In this document: positions 27,281-35,856 of the stretch, piece after piece
Layout: each line of letters opens with the position of its first letter
How positions within the stretch are numbered: position 1 is the first letter of the stretch
Origin: Shouchella shacheensis
Lineage (GTDB): Bacteria > Bacillota > Bacilli > Bacillales > Bacillaceae_D
Length of the DNA stretch: 64,000 bases
NCBI RefSeq assembly: GCF_001484965.1
Contig: NZ_LLYY01000003.1
Coordinates: 337,378-401,377, forward strand
Direction: 5' to 3'
Position numbers and translations under genes: made by a program
Notes under the pieces: generated by a model
Databases searched by the model: none
Told to the model about the DNA's origin: nothing
What the model saw: the letters and a program-made list of their open reading frames with translations, nothing else

Positions 27281-27467
27281 AGAAGTAGGAAAATCGCGAT
27301 ACGCGTTATTTATTACATCACCGGTGGGAGCGTTTAGCTTTTTGTAAGATTGCGTTTGACGATATTGATTGTGAAAAGATAGAAATTCCCTCATCCTCTT
27401 AGGCTCTATCCTGCGGTCAAGGGGAGGTAATTGCTGATAGAACTTATTTGTAGAAGGAGCGAGTACT

Positions 27468-28712
27468 TTGGAAAAAAGACGTGTAGTTGTAACAGGAGTT
27501 GGAGCTGTTACGCCGCTTGGGAACGACGCCGAGACGTCCTGGAAGCACGCAGTAGACGGAGTGTCTGGAGTTGGACCAATGACACGCCTCGATGCAGATG
27601 CGTTTCCGATGAAAGTTGCAGCGGAAATCAATGATTTTGATGCCTCTTTGTTTATGGATAAAAAGGAAGCGCGTCGGATGGATCGCTTTACCCAGTTTGC
27701 CGTCGCGTCTGCCAAAATGGCTTTAGCTGATGCGGAGCTAGAGATCACTTCAGAGCTTGCCCCACGAGTAGGGGTCTGGATTGGATCCGGAATCGGCGGA
27801 ATGGAAACGTATGAAAGCCAGTTTCGCACATTCCTGGAGAAAGGGCAGCGTCGTGTAAGTCCATTCTTTGTGCCGATGATGATTCCCGATATGGCGGCCG
27901 GGCAAGTGTCGATCTACACAGGGGCGAAAGGACCGAACTCTTGCTCAGTGACCGCCTGTGCGTCGGGCACGAACTCGATCGGCGACGCCTTTAAAGTGAT
28001 TCAGCGCGGAGATGCGGACGCGATGATTACTGGAGGAAGTGAGGCGCCAATTACGAACATGGCTGTTGCTGGGTTTTGTTCAGCGAAAGCTGTCACGACA
28101 ACCGACGACCCGAAAACCGCCTCTCGTCCCTTTGATGCCAACCGCAGTGGGTTTGTCATGGGTGAGGGTGCGGGCCTATTGATTCTCGAAAGCCTTGAGT
28201 CGGCACAAGCACGTGGAGCGACAATCTATGCAGAAATCGTTGGCTACGGCTCTACCGGGGACGCCCATCATATTACCGCTCCTGCACCAGAAGGAGAGGG
28301 CGGGGCTCGCTGTATGGCAGAGGCGCTGCGTGATGCAGGGCTTGCTCCGGAAGACGTAAGTTATATCAACGCTCATGGCACAAGCACGGAATACAATGAT
28401 GCGTTCGAAACTACGGCGGTTAAGACCGTGTTTGGCGAACACGCCTATAAGTTGGCCGTTAGCTCGACAAAGTCTATGACGGGGCACTTGCTTGGTGCAG
28501 CAGGTGCAATCGAAGCGGTCTTTTCTGTGAAGGCGTTGGAGGCGGGCATCCTACCGCCGACGATCAACTATGAAACACCAGATCCACAGTGTGATCTTGA
28601 TTATGTTCCAAACGAGGCGCGAGAGGCGGACCTCCAAGTAGTGATGAGCAACTCCCTTGGCTTTGGCGGGCATAATGCCACGCTTGTCTTTAAAAAGTGG
28701 CAAAGCGCCTAA
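27468..28712 (+). CDS. fabF: 3-oxoacyl-[ACP] synthase II
   Basis: FabF elongates acyl-ACP with malonyl-ACP in fatty acid synthesis. The 414-residue protein has the active cysteine in [16 protein letters not shown] (about residue 164) and catalytic histidines in [11 protein letters not shown] and [15 protein letters not shown]. The start is TTG 27468 behind AAGGAGCGAG. In B. subtilis fabF follows fabHA in one operon; here no fabH precedes it, although the FapR-type control has been kept. A terminator follows directly. Confidence 0.96.
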   Translation: MEKRRVVVTGVGAVTPLGNDAETSWKHAVDGVSGVGPMTRLDADAFPMKVAAEINDFDASLFMDKKEARRMDRFTQFAVASAKMALADAELEITSELAPRVGVWIGSGIGGMETYESQFRTFLEKGQRRVSPFFVPMMIPDMAAGQVSIYTGAKGPNSCSVTACASGTNSIGDAFKVIQRGDADAMITGGSEAPITNMAVAGFCSAKAVTTTDDPKTASRPFDANRSGFVMGEGAGLLILESLESAQARGATIYAEIVGYGSTGDAHHITAPAPEGEGGARCMAEALRDAGLAPEDVSYINAHGTSTEYNDAFETTAVKTVFGEHAYKLAVSSTKSMTGHLLGAAGAIEAVFSVKALEAGILPPTINYETPDPQCDLDYVPNEAREADLQVVMSNSLGFGGHNATLVFKKWQSA

Positions 28713-28715
28713 ACA

Positions 28716-28755
28716 AAAACGAGCGACCTCCATATGGGGATCGCTCGTTTTTTTC
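28716..28755 (+). terminator. Terminator of fabF
   Basis: AACGAGCGA and TCGCTCGTT form a 9-bp stem, followed by a run of T. Confidence 0.88.
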
Positions 28756-28778
28756 AGAATGCCGCTGCTTTTGCCTCG

Positions 28779-31286
28779 TCACGACAGCTGCTCGTCCAGC
28801 CAGCGGGAAACGTCCTCTTCGCTTTTTAGGACCCCTTCCAACTGTGCACATTCGGCAGCGAACAATACCTCAGCGAACGTGGGTCCTGGCTTTAGACCTC
28901 TTACCTTTAACGAAGCTCCTGTGATCAGTCGCCGTGATAAGCGGGCCGTTCGTTGTTCGAGATAGCTCAGGAGGCGGTCGCTTCGTCCTGCCTCTAATTT
29001 TAAGGCGACAAAGCGGATGCTTGTAGCAGAAACGTTTGATAGCAACTGGTGGCATTCAGTTGCGCTCGTGTCCGGTGTGACGTTGTGCCACCCTGTATCC
29101 GTGTACTCGCTTAGTAGCTGTCTCGATTCCTTTGTCTCTGCATAGCGCTCCAGTGTTTCAAGGTTTTGCTCCTTCTCGGCCAAGGCAAGCAAAAAGAGAA
29201 ACGGATCGATAAGCTGGTGTTGATGAAGGTGTTCCATATGGCAAAAGGCTTGAGGGGAGGGAGGAGAAGGAAAGAAGCTCTTCCATATGTCGAGCCGTTC
29301 TAGCTCAATGAACCCCTCGTAGAGCATGTCTTCCTTTGCCAGAAGATCAAGTTCTCGCATTAGGCGTTTGGGACTGATTCTTTTGAGTGGAGCCCCAATA
29401 GACTTGGCAAGTTCAGCGGTTTGCTCCTCAAGTGTGTAGTCCAAGCGAAGCGCAAAGCGCACCGCCCGAAAAATACGTGTCGGGTCTTCAATAAAGCTGA
29501 GCGGGTGAAGGACGCGAATCTGCTGGTTCTTGAGATCTTGCTGCCCACAAAAAATGTCTATCATCTCCCCGAGTCGTGAAGCGTTGATATACATTGCCAT
29601 GGCATTGATCGTGAAGTCTCTGCGCTCCAAGTCCTTCTGAATCGAACTAGGCACAACGGATGGCAGTGCCCCTGGATGCTCGTAGTGTTCACTGCGGGCG
29701 GTGACAAAATCGATCGTGCCGTGCGGACTTCTCCACGTAGCGGTGCCAAAGTGTTCGTAAACGGAGACGGCCCCACCCTTGCTCCTGGCGAGCTGCTTGG
29801 CGAAGTGAATTGCATCTCCCTCAACAACTATATCGATATCGTCATTCTCTCGCTGCAAAAAGAGATCCCGCACGACCCCACCTACGAGAAAAGCAGAAGC
29901 ATTCTGGCGATCAGCTTCTTCGCCTATCTCTTTGAGCAAGCGAATTGTTTGATCCGAGTAATCTTCTTTTAAACGCTCCGTCAAATTTTTCGCGGGCTTG
30001 TCGCTACGTTGTGACCGTTCAATTACATTGGTGCGTGTTACAATCCCGAGAAGCTCTCCCTGTTTATTGAGCACGGGCAGCCGACCGATGGAGCGATCAA
30101 TCATCGTCTGGGTCGCTTCCTCAAGGGAAGCATCGGGGGCAATCGTAATCACGTCATGCGTCATATAGCCTTTGATGGGCGCGTGGCCATAGCCTAAGTG
30201 AAGGGCTTTGTCCATATCCCGTCTTGAGACGACACCTGAAAGCGCCCCTTCTTCATTCATGACGGGGAACCCGCTGTGTCCATGCTTCACGCTTTCTTTG
30301 TAAGCCTCTTCAATGGAGGTGGTCTCTATCAGGCTCATCACAGGCCAGTTCATAAAGTACTGAACTTCTAAAGGGGGGAGAACGATCTGCGAAAGGTTGT
30401 TTTTTACGTTGTGCACGACTTCTGCAAGTGCAGTATTTTTTGCCGTTGCTGCACCGGCACCCGCATGCCCGCCACCGCCAAGTGGTTTCATAAGCAAGCG
30501 CAAATCGATACGCTCAGAGCTGGCGCGTCCAATAATGTAGACATCCTTGGCCATTTGTACGCATACAACGCAGGCATCGGCACGATGGGTGTCCAGAAAG
30601 GTCTCCACCATTGTCGAAACCCCGTCCTCAAAATCGTCCTGCTTCCCGGAAGCAAAGGCAATGCGCAGATCACCTATTTGGCTCATCTCCAAGTCGGCTA
30701 GCAGCGAATGAAAGAGGGGCCGTTCAGCAACTGGGTCTGAGGCCGTCGCAAAGGAACGTAGAGTGGATGAATCAAGACTCAGGCTATGTAAATAAGCAGC
30801 GGCCTCGAGGTCCCGTGACGTGGTTTGTTCAAAGGTAAACAGGGCGGTGTCCGTGTAGAGGCCAATCGCAAACAGAGTGGCCTCCACTTCGCTAATCGCT
30901 AGCTCAGCAGTGCGCATTCGTTCTATTAGGAGAGTCGTGCAAGCGCCTACCGCTTCAATTTGAGAGGAAGCGGTGATAGGCGAATCCCCGTTGAGATGGT
31001 GATCAATAATCGTCCGCTGAACATCGGCTGGAAGCTCGGTAGTCGAGAGCCCGCACCTTTCATCGCTGGATGCGTCCACGAGCACAACGTCAGACACCTT
31101 TTGCCACGGCACTTCGTTGAAAGGAGTGAATGGAAAGCTGTCTTTGTACAAAGCAAGGTACGCCCTGACTTGACGTTTGATGGCGTGAGGGAGGACGCAA
31201 AGAGCGTCGGGAAATAGCCGTTTCGCTGCTACGAGCGAAGCAAGCGCATCAAAATCCAGGTTGGTGTGGCTAACAATGACGTTCAT
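28779..31286 (-). CDS. DHH-DHHA1-CBS-CBS-tRNA nucleotidyltransferase fusion
   Basis: An 835-residue multidomain protein. Residues about 1-140 are a DHH phosphoesterase domain (DFDALASL, IIDHHLNGD), about 210-310 DHHA1 (LGGGGHAGAGA), about 320-440 two CBS modules (SGFPVMNEEGALSGVVSRRD, IGRLPVLNKQGELLGIVTR). From about 465 follows a class II nucleotidyltransferase: VGGVVRDLFL, DDIDIVVEGD (catalytic DxD), RRDFTINAMAM and EDPTRIFRAVRFALRL (nucleotide-selecting EDxxR). Such fusions act as A-adding tRNA nucleotidyltransferases in several bacteria that split CCA addition between two enzymes; B. halodurans is known to have two nucleotidyltransferases. ATG 31286 follows AAGGGGGT; an ATG six codons upstream is less likely. 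Exact specificity is inferred. Confidence 0.88.
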   Translation of the reverse strand: MNVIVSHTNLDFDALASLVAAKRLFPDALCVLPHAIKRQVRAYLALYKDSFPFTPFNEVPWQKVSDVVLVDASSDERCGLSTTELPADVQRTIIDHHLNGDSPITASSQIEAVGACTTLLIERMRTAELAISEVEATLFAIGLYTDTALFTFEQTTSRDLEAAAYLHSLSLDSSTLRSFATASDPVAERPLFHSLLADLEMSQIGDLRIAFASGKQDDFEDGVSTMVETFLDTHRADACVVCVQMAKDVYIIGRASSERIDLRLLMKPLGGGGHAGAGAATAKNTALAEVVHNVKNNLSQIVLPPLEVQYFMNWPVMSLIETTSIEEAYKESVKHGHSGFPVMNEEGALSGVVSRRDMDKALHLGYGHAPIKGYMTHDVITIAPDASLEEATQTMIDRSIGRLPVLNKQGELLGIVTRTNVIERSQRSDKPAKNLTERLKEDYSDQTIRLLKEIGEEADRQNASAFLVGGVVRDLFLQRENDDIDIVVEGDAIHFAKQLARSKGGAVSVYEHFGTATWRSPHGTIDFVTARSEHYEHPGALPSVVPSSIQKDLERRDFTINAMAMYINASRLGEMIDIFCGQQDLKNQQIRVLHPLSFIEDPTRIFRAVRFALRLDYTLEEQTAELAKSIGAPLKRISPKRLMRELDLLAKEDMLYEGFIELERLDIWKSFFPSPPSPQAFCHMEHLHQHQLIDPFLFLLALAEKEQNLETLERYAETKESRQLLSEYTDTGWHNVTPDTSATECHQLLSNVSATSIRFVALKLEAGRSDRLLSYLEQRTARLSRRLITGASLKVRGLKPGPTFAEVLFAAECAQLEGVLKSEEDVSRWLDEQLS

Positions 31287-31325
31287 TTTTTCTACCCCCT
31301 TCATCAGCTTCTATTGTAACAAAAG

Positions 31326-31365
31326 TGGCCTCCATTGCCCTATCATTCTGGGCATAAGGAGGCCA
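31326..31365 (-). terminator. Terminator of the 31375-31899 gene
   Basis: TGGCCTCC (31326-31333) pairs with GGAGGCCA (31358-31365), with an inner GCCC/GGGC stem. On the minus strand it is followed by CTTTTGTT. Confidence 0.8.
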
Positions 31366-31374
31366 AATCATTCC

Positions 31375-31899
31375 TTACGCATAGACATCCAACAACATTC
31401 CCTTAACGGTGCAGGATTGATTCGTAGCATTCAACTGTCCCAGTGCTTCTTTGCAAGCTTCGACGAGTTGCTTGAGCTCACCGCTACCCCTCGCCTTCGT
31501 TTCATTGAATTGAAAAAGACCGTCTTTAGTTTGTTCGATGCCGACCTTCTTTAGAGCGGGGAGAAACGGTTGGAACAGCTCACGCCATTCAGCTAGCTGT
31601 CTGGATGAAAAATAGTGAGAGGAGAGCGAATAAATCTCTTCGTTAAGACGCCTGAAAAAGCGAAACGACTCATCCGTTTCTTGCTGATGGACCAAATTCT
31701 CGGACTGGGGGGATGCGCTAGGCTTCTTTTTTAGGAATGCATATCCGTAGCTATAGACATCATTGTCTGATTGCTGATCGTGAGCAGACAACGTTGGCAC
31801 GCTTCTTCTCGTTCGTTCTACGGGATCCACACGTTCAGGGTGGACCCCTTGATGAACGCTAGCCTCCACCACACGCTCCCATCGTAACGATCTTCCCAT
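31375..31899 (-). CDS. Unrecognised 174-residue protein
   Basis: ATG 31899 follows AAAGGAGGG at ideal spacing. The N-terminal 75 residues are polar and probably disordered (SVPTLSAHDQQSDNDVYS). Residues about 75-165 are helical (FRFFRRLNEEIYSL, WRELFQPFLPALKKVGIEQ), and the C-terminus ends with TVKGMLLDVYA. The end motif recalls small helical proteins of flagellar or tail assemblies, but this is not enough for a call. It has its own terminator, so it is probably monocistronic. Confidence 0.65.
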   Translation of the reverse strand: MGRSLRWERVVEASVHQGVHPERVDPVERTRRSVPTLSAHDQQSDNDVYSYGYAFLKKKPSASPQSENLVHQQETDESFRFFRRLNEEIYSLSSHYFSSRQLAEWRELFQPFLPALKKVGIEQTKDGLFQFNETKARGSGELKQLVEACKEALGQLNATNQSCTVKGMLLDVYA

Positions 31900-32038
31900 C
31901 GGTTTTCCCTCCTTTAGATGAACCAACTCTTCTATTCATTCTATTCCCGAAATTCAAGTTCTGAATCAAAAAAAGCGGAGGGTGTTGATTGGATAAGAAC
32001 GATCCTACAAGCGTCTAAGCCGACCTTTAACAAAAAAA

Positions 32039-32061
32039 GCTAGCCACAAATTGTAGCTAGC
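32039..32061 (-). terminator. Terminator of the LysM-SleB hydrolase gene
   Basis: Two GCTAGC blocks and inner ACAA/TTGT form a stem; on the minus strand it is followed by seven T. Confidence 0.85.
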
Positions 32062-32074
32062 ATAAAAAGCATTC

Positions 32075-32665
32075 TCATTTCGCGAAGATGTGGTTGTCGA
32101 TCACAATCGTTTGTTCTCTTGTTGCGACCCAATCGCTTGTAGCTGTCGCAGCATTATAGAAGAAAAGAGAATGATTGCCTTGTCCACGAAAAGCAAGGGC
32201 TTCAGTGACGGCTTTTCTTGATTCGGTACCTGCTTCTTGATTAATCGCTCCATCAAGTACTGGTGAGAACGCATAGTGTCCAGAAGGGGTGACCTCATAG
32301 ATGACGTCACTGACGGTGTTCGGGAACTCGTCGCTGTCCACGCGATTAAGGACAACGGTGGCTGCCGCGACTTTGCCAGCATAACTCTCTCCTTTGGCTT
32401 CCGCATGTACGAGTTTGGCAAGAAGTTCGCGTTCTTCCGCTGAAACCGCAGCTGGGATGGCAAGAGATGTCCCTGCGTGAATCTCGTTTGAAGATAGCCC
32501 GTTCATGCGTTTAATGGCTGCAATGGGGATGCCGTAGCGATCGCTAATGGTTGTAAGAGACTCACCGTTCTGAACAGGGTGTGTGAGCGCCCCGGCTTCT
32601 ACTGTTGCACTTGCTAAAAAAGTCAGCCCAAGAAATGCAGCAAAGGAAATGAGAAATTTTTTCAA
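32075..32665 (-). CDS. Secreted LysM cell wall hydrolase, SleB/CwlJ type
   Basis: A 196-residue exported protein: signal peptide (KKFLISFAAFLGLTFLASA, cleavage near residue 24), one LysM peptidoglycan-binding domain (about 30-72; VQNGESLTTISDRYGIP) and a Hydrolase_2 domain (about 77-196; LAKLVHAEAKGESYAGKVAA with the catalytic Glu in HAEAKGE). SleB-type enzymes cleave cortex or vegetative peptidoglycan as lytic transglycosylases. Two consensus WalR boxes lie 160-210 bp upstream, which argues for expression in growing cells under WalKR rather than in the spore. The leader is long and structured. Confidence 0.9.
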   Translation of the reverse strand: MKKFLISFAAFLGLTFLASATVEAGALTHPVQNGESLTTISDRYGIPIAAIKRMNGLSSNEIHAGTSLAIPAAVSAEERELLAKLVHAEAKGESYAGKVAAATVVLNRVDSDEFPNTVSDVIYEVTPSGHYAFSPVLDGAINQEAGTESRKAVTEALAFRGQGNHSLFFYNAATATSDWVATREQTIVIDNHIFAK

Positions 32666-32699
32666 TGGTAACCACTCCTATTTTCATTCAGTTTTCGTG

Positions 32700-32790
32700 C
32701 CCGCCTACGTGGATGACACGTACGCTACGACTCTATCAGAAGAGGGCGGGGTTTGGGGCTGGTAAACCTCACCAGCCTTAAGGATAAAAC
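32700..32790 (-). promoter_or_regulatory. Structured leader of the LysM-SleB hydrolase mRNA
   Basis: Read on the minus strand, about 125 bases lie between a TATGAT -10-like site (near 32800) and the start codon. They contain the hairpins GGCTGGT/ACCAGCC (32757-32777) and ACGTG/CACGT (32706-32722), the latter inside a longer CCCGCC/GGCGGG closure. It could stabilise or regulate the mRNA, or act as a riboswitch-like element. I compared it mentally with the c-di-AMP (ydaO) motif and did not find its conserved core. Confidence 0.4.
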
Positions 32791-32826
32791 ATTTCATGCT
32801 GATCATATCAAGGACAAGATCTATTT

Positions 32827-32874
32827 TTTACAGTTTAGTAACAAAAAAGAAGGTACTTTACAGTTGTGTAACAA
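32827..32874 (-). promoter_or_regulatory. Two consensus WalR (YycF) boxes
   Basis: On the minus strand TGTTAC-N5-TGTAAA occurs twice: at 32857-32873 (with ACAAC in the middle) and at 32827-32843 (with TAAAC). Both fit the WalR consensus TGTWAH-N5-TGTWAH without mismatch, 30 bp apart. They lie directly upstream of a probable -10 (TATGAT) for the wall hydrolase. They are also about 200 bp upstream of the divergent CAP gene, which may be co-regulated. Confidence 0.75.
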
Positions 32875-33073
32875 TCATTTTTAAATTTCCTTTTTTAGGT
32901 GGAGGGGGAGCTAAGATAAAAAAGGTCATGGCCGCACTCATTTATATTACAGACATTTTCTCTACTCCCTTTTCATGAAGTTTTTACCATAGATAAGAGG
33001 ATTTTTGCTGTGCTACGATGCATTTGTGCCTGAAATACAGGCCAAAAAATACATACATCAGGAGGATTTTACG

Positions 33074-34069
33074 TTGAAAAAATTAGTTCTCACTACAATT
33101 GCAGCTGTAGCGCTTACTACGGCTGGTTTTACTGGAGGAGCAGATGCTGCTCAAAATAATAATGGCCACGTAAAGGTTAGCGGCCCCTATGTCTATCAAT
33201 CTAGCGCACAAGGGGTGAACTGGCTTCCTTTACAAGACTGGCTCCAAGATGTGAAAGATCAACATGGGGATTTTGACTGGTCTAACATTGACTGGAATCA
33301 AGCACCTGGTGATGTAGAAGAAGCGCCGGCGCCAGAAGAAGTACCGGCTCCAGAGGAAGCGCAGCCTGAAGAAGAAGCGCCAGCACCAGAAGAGGAAGCG
33401 CAGCCTGAAGAAGAAGCGCCAGCACCAGAAGAGGAAGCGCAGCCTGAAGAAGAAGCGCCAGCACCAGAAGAGGAAGCGCAGCCTGAAGAAGAAGCGCCAG
33501 CACCAGAAGAGGAAGCGCAGCCTGAAGAAGAAGCGCCAGCACCAGAAGAGGAAGCGCAGCCTGAAGAAGAAGCGCCAGCACCAGAAGAGGAAGCGCAGCC
33601 TGAAGAAGAAGCGCCAGCACCAGAAGAGGAAGTACAGCCTGAAGAAGAAGTCACTGAGGACGAAGAGCAAGCCGACGCGTCAGGCGATATCACAGCAGAA
33701 GAGCAGCAAATGGTTGATTCTGTCAACCAAGAGCGTCAGCAAGCAGGCCTTGCTCCGCTTCATGTCGATACACAGCTCACAGAAGTGGCGCGTGTCAAAG
33801 CCCAAGACATGATCGACAACAACTACTTCTCTCACAATTCGCCAACATATGGATCTCCGTTTGACATGATGGATCAGTTCGGCGTCCAGTACAACACAGC
33901 GGGTGAGAACCTTGCAGGAAACCAAACCGTGGACGCTGCGCACCAAGCGCTTATGAACTCTCAGGGACATCGTGAAAACATCCTAAGCTCAAACTACACA
34001 GAAGTTGGCATTGGCATTGTTGACGGTGGACCATACGGCAAAATGTTTGTGCAGCTTTTCAAAGGGTAA
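33074..34069 (+). CDS. Secreted CAP-domain protein with Glu/Pro/Ala repeat linker
   Basis: A 331-residue exported protein. TTG 33074 follows CAGGAGGATTTTACG and opens a signal peptide ending near ADAAQ. Residues about 80-200 are an acidic linker of 13-residue repeats (AQPEEEAPAPEEE). The C-terminal CAP (SCP/YkwD-type) domain spans about 213-331: SVNQERQQAGLAPL, YFSHNSPTYGSPFDMM, AGENLAG, and GHRENILSSNYTEVGIG. Bacterial CAP proteins are secreted and of largely unknown function. The extremely acidic linker suits a cell surface at high pH or salt. Lengths of the repeat region probably vary between strains. Confidence 0.9.
   Translation: MKKLVLTTIAAVALTTAGFTGGADAAQNNNGHVKVSGPYVYQSSAQGVNWLPLQDWLQDVKDQHGDFDWSNIDWNQAPGDVEEAPAPEEVPAPEEAQPEEEAPAPEEEAQPEEEAPAPEEEAQPEEEAPAPEEEAQPEEEAPAPEEEAQPEEEAPAPEEEAQPEEEAPAPEEEAQPEEEAPAPEEEVQPEEEVTEDEEQADASGDITAEEQQMVDSVNQERQQAGLAPLHVDTQLTEVARVKAQDMIDNNYFSHNSPTYGSPFDMMDQFGVQYNTAGENLAGNQTVDAAHQALMNSQGHRENILSSNYTEVGIGIVDGGPYGKMFVQLFKG
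33361..33633 (+). repeat. Seven perfect 39-bp tandem repeats in the CAP gene
   Basis: A 39-bp unit coding for 13 residues occurs seven times without a single base change at 33361, 33400, 33439, 33478, 33517, 33556 and 33595. A degenerate eighth follows. Identity at silent positions shows recent expansion or homogenisation. Confidence 0.95.
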
Positions 34070-34085
34070 TAGGTAGCGAGCGATA

Positions 34086-34123
34086 AAAAACGAAGCAAAC
34101 CCATGAGGGATTGCTTCGTTTTT
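34086..34123 (+). terminator. Terminator of the CAP-domain gene
   Basis: AAAAACGAAGCAA pairs with TTGCTTCGTTTTT around a loop with its own CC/GG pairs. Confidence 0.9.
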
Positions 34124-34158
34124 CTAGACGGGGAAAGGACCTGCTCATTTCCATCAAC

Positions 34159-34196
34159 AAGAGACTAGCCAGGAATAGCGATCTGGCTAGTCTCTT
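34159..34196 (-). terminator. Terminator of coaA
   Basis: AAGAGACTAGCCA and TGGCTAGTCTCTT form a 13-bp stem just after the coaA stop on the minus strand, followed by GTTG. The T-run is short, but the stem is strong. Confidence 0.75.
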
Positions 34197-34203
34197 GTTC
34201 TGT

Positions 34204-35154
34204 CTATTTCCTTAACTGGATTTGCTCGACTCGGTGATGGTCTCCTTTGGTGAGAATCATATCAGCGCGCAACCGGGTCGGGCGAATATTTTTCTCCAAG
34301 TTCACACCATTAATGGAGCGCCAAATGGACGTAGCCATCTCGACAGCTTCTCGGTCATTTAAATGCCGATAGCGATAAAAATAAGATTCGGGTTTTTGAA
34401 ACGCTGTGCTTCTTAAAAGTTTGAAGCGTTCGATATACCAAGAAAGAATCGTCTCTTCATCGGCATCCACGTAAATAGAGTAATCAAAGAAGTCGGAGAC
34501 GAAAACATGGGGGATTCGTTTCCCTTTGCGGTTGACTTGAAGAACGTTGATTCCTTCCACGATCACAACATCGGCCTCCTCTATGATCTGCCTCTCTCCG
34601 TTTTCCACGTTATACGTAAGATGAGAGTAGACAGGAGCTTCGACTCGTGGGGCACCCGCTTTTAAATCTGTTAAAAACGAAAGCAGCCGCTGGATATCGT
34701 AGCTCTCTGGAAAGCCTTTTCGCTTCATCAAGCCTCTCTGTTCGAGCTCCTCGTTTGGGTAAAGGAAGCCATCTGTGGTAACCAAAGAAACCTTGGGGCC
34801 GTTTGGCCATCTGCTTGCGAGTGCTTGAATGAGCCTTGCCGTCGTGCTTTTACCGACCGACACGCTGCCGGCGATGCCGATAATAAAGGGCGCTTGTTTG
34901 CGCTCTTTTTTTAAGAAGTAATTCATGTCGTCGTGCAATCTGGCATTGTGAGTCATTAAGCGATACAACAATTCAGAAAGAGGAACGTAAATTTCGCGTA
35001 CCTCCGAATCAGAAATGGTTTCATAAATGCCCTCAAGCTGCTTCCGCTCTTCCTTAGAGAGCAGGGAAGTCGCGTCGTCACTTAGCTGCGACCAATCTCC
35101 GCGAGTAAAAGTTGTAAACGCATTCAGGCTGCGAGTGAGTTCATCTGTAATCAT
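34204..35154 (-). CDS. coaA: Pantothenate kinase, type I
   Basis: CoaA phosphorylates pantothenate, the first step of coenzyme A synthesis. The 316-residue protein has the P-loop GIAGSVSVGKSTTARLIQAL, VTTDGFLYPN, KGFPESYD, and the C-terminal ILTKGDHHRVEQIQLRK typical of the CoA-inhibited type I enzyme. B. subtilis has both type I and type III enzymes; only this one is in the window. It is monocistronic with a terminator. Confidence 0.95.
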   Translation of the reverse strand: MITDELTRSLNAFTTFTRGDWSQLSDDATSLLSKEERKQLEGIYETISDSEVREIYVPLSELLYRLMTHNARLHDDMNYFLKKERKQAPFIIGIAGSVSVGKSTTARLIQALASRWPNGPKVSLVTTDGFLYPNEELEQRGLMKRKGFPESYDIQRLLSFLTDLKAGAPRVEAPVYSHLTYNVENGERQIIEEADVVIVEGINVLQVNRKGKRIPHVFVSDFFDYSIYVDADEETILSWYIERFKLLRSTAFQKPESYFYRYRHLNDREAVEMATSIWRSINGVNLEKNIRPTRLRADMILTKGDHHRVEQIQLRK

Positions 35155-35281
35155 AAGGCTCTCCTTTACGCGTGCGGGAATTATCTATTAGCAGAGTAGC
35201 ACGCAATCAAAAGAGAAGCAAGAATAGAAGCTCATCGCCATGCGTATGTATCCCTAACGGAGATAGTCAAAAGAAGTGCCA

Positions 35282-35560
35282 CTATCTCCCGTTAAGAAGG
35301 GCGGAAAGGAATTCCCCAACAGGAACATCGCGGACTTGATCCAAAAGAGCATTCATTTCTGGACGGCTGTTTAAGGAGCCCTGAAGGATGACTTGAACGA
35401 CTTGATCCCTGTCAACTAAGATCGATTGCACGTATAGCGCATTTGTTAAAAGAGCGGTAACAATGGCAATTTCTTTCGGTGTCACTCTCGTTTGCCTGTT
35501 CTCATCCTTTGACGTTGATTTAGAGTCCTTTCGTGGGTCATTATGCGCAGCGTCCGTCAT
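35282..35560 (-). CDS. Unrecognised 92-residue protein
   Basis: A small protein with a polar N-terminus of about 25 residues (Lys/Asp/Ser-rich) and a C-terminal region with alternating helices (KEIAIVTALLTNALYVQSIL, DQVVQVILQGSLNSRPEM). It starts at ATG 35560, overlapping the stop of the upstream small membrane protein by one base, so both are translated together. The moderately hydrophobic helices do not form clear membrane spans. The family is not recognised; no terminator is evident downstream toward coaA. Confidence 0.6.
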   Translation of the reverse strand: MTDAAHNDPRKDSKSTSKDENRQTRVTPKEIAIVTALLTNALYVQSILVDRDQVVQVILQGSLNSRPEMNALLDQVRDVPVGEFLSALLNGR

Positions 35561-35748
35561 CAGGATTCTGCTCCCCTTGCAGCATTATAAAGAATCACTG
35601 GGGCTGCCTGTTCATCGACTTCCTCAACAGGAAACAGGTCAAACATAAAACCAATCACAATGAAAACCGTAACCACCGCCAAAATCAAGGATGCTATCTC
35701 ACTTGGTACGCCCATAGTCTCACCTGCTTCGCCTTGAGTTACTAACAT
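35560..35748 (-). CDS. Small single-span membrane protein
   Basis: A 62-residue product with one membrane helix (ASLILAVVTVFIVIGFMFDL) and a short acidic tail. ATG 35748 follows AAGAAGG; a second ATG at 35715 behind AGGTGAG would give 51 residues and is nearly as likely. The stop overlaps the next gene (TGATG). Together they form a two-gene unit of unknown role, divergent from yjaZ. Confidence 0.6.
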   Translation of the reverse strand: MLVTQGEAGETMGVPSEIASLILAVVTVFIVIGFMFDLFPVEEVDEQAAPVILYNAARGAES

Positions 35749-35856
35749 CGTATTCAACCTTCTTTGCGGTTGTGTATAGAAACTTACTGCAAATCGGTCG
35801 TCGGTTTGCTTGCTGGTCTTTTTTCATAAGTGACAAATGCAAAGGGAGTGAACGTT

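Noticed and set aside
27107..27829. Upstream extension of the minus-strand frame to 356 residues
   Set aside because: It runs antisense to the start of fabF, whose coding is certain. The strong ribosome binding site is at 27106, so only the last 115 residues are kept.
32827..32874. PhoP boxes (TTAACA-type direct repeats)
   Set aside because: Spacing of the four hexamers (11, 19, 11 bp) does not match the regular 11-bp PhoP pattern, whereas two WalR boxes fit exactly.
32700..32880. ydaO (c-di-AMP) riboswitch before the LysM hydrolase
   Set aside because: Hairpins are present, but the conserved core of that riboswitch cannot be found.
33230..33726. Two long minus-strand frames across the CAP repeat
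   Set aside because: They are by-products of the 39-bp repeat, with extreme composition (Phe/Arg- or Ser/Gly/Cys-rich) and no start signal.
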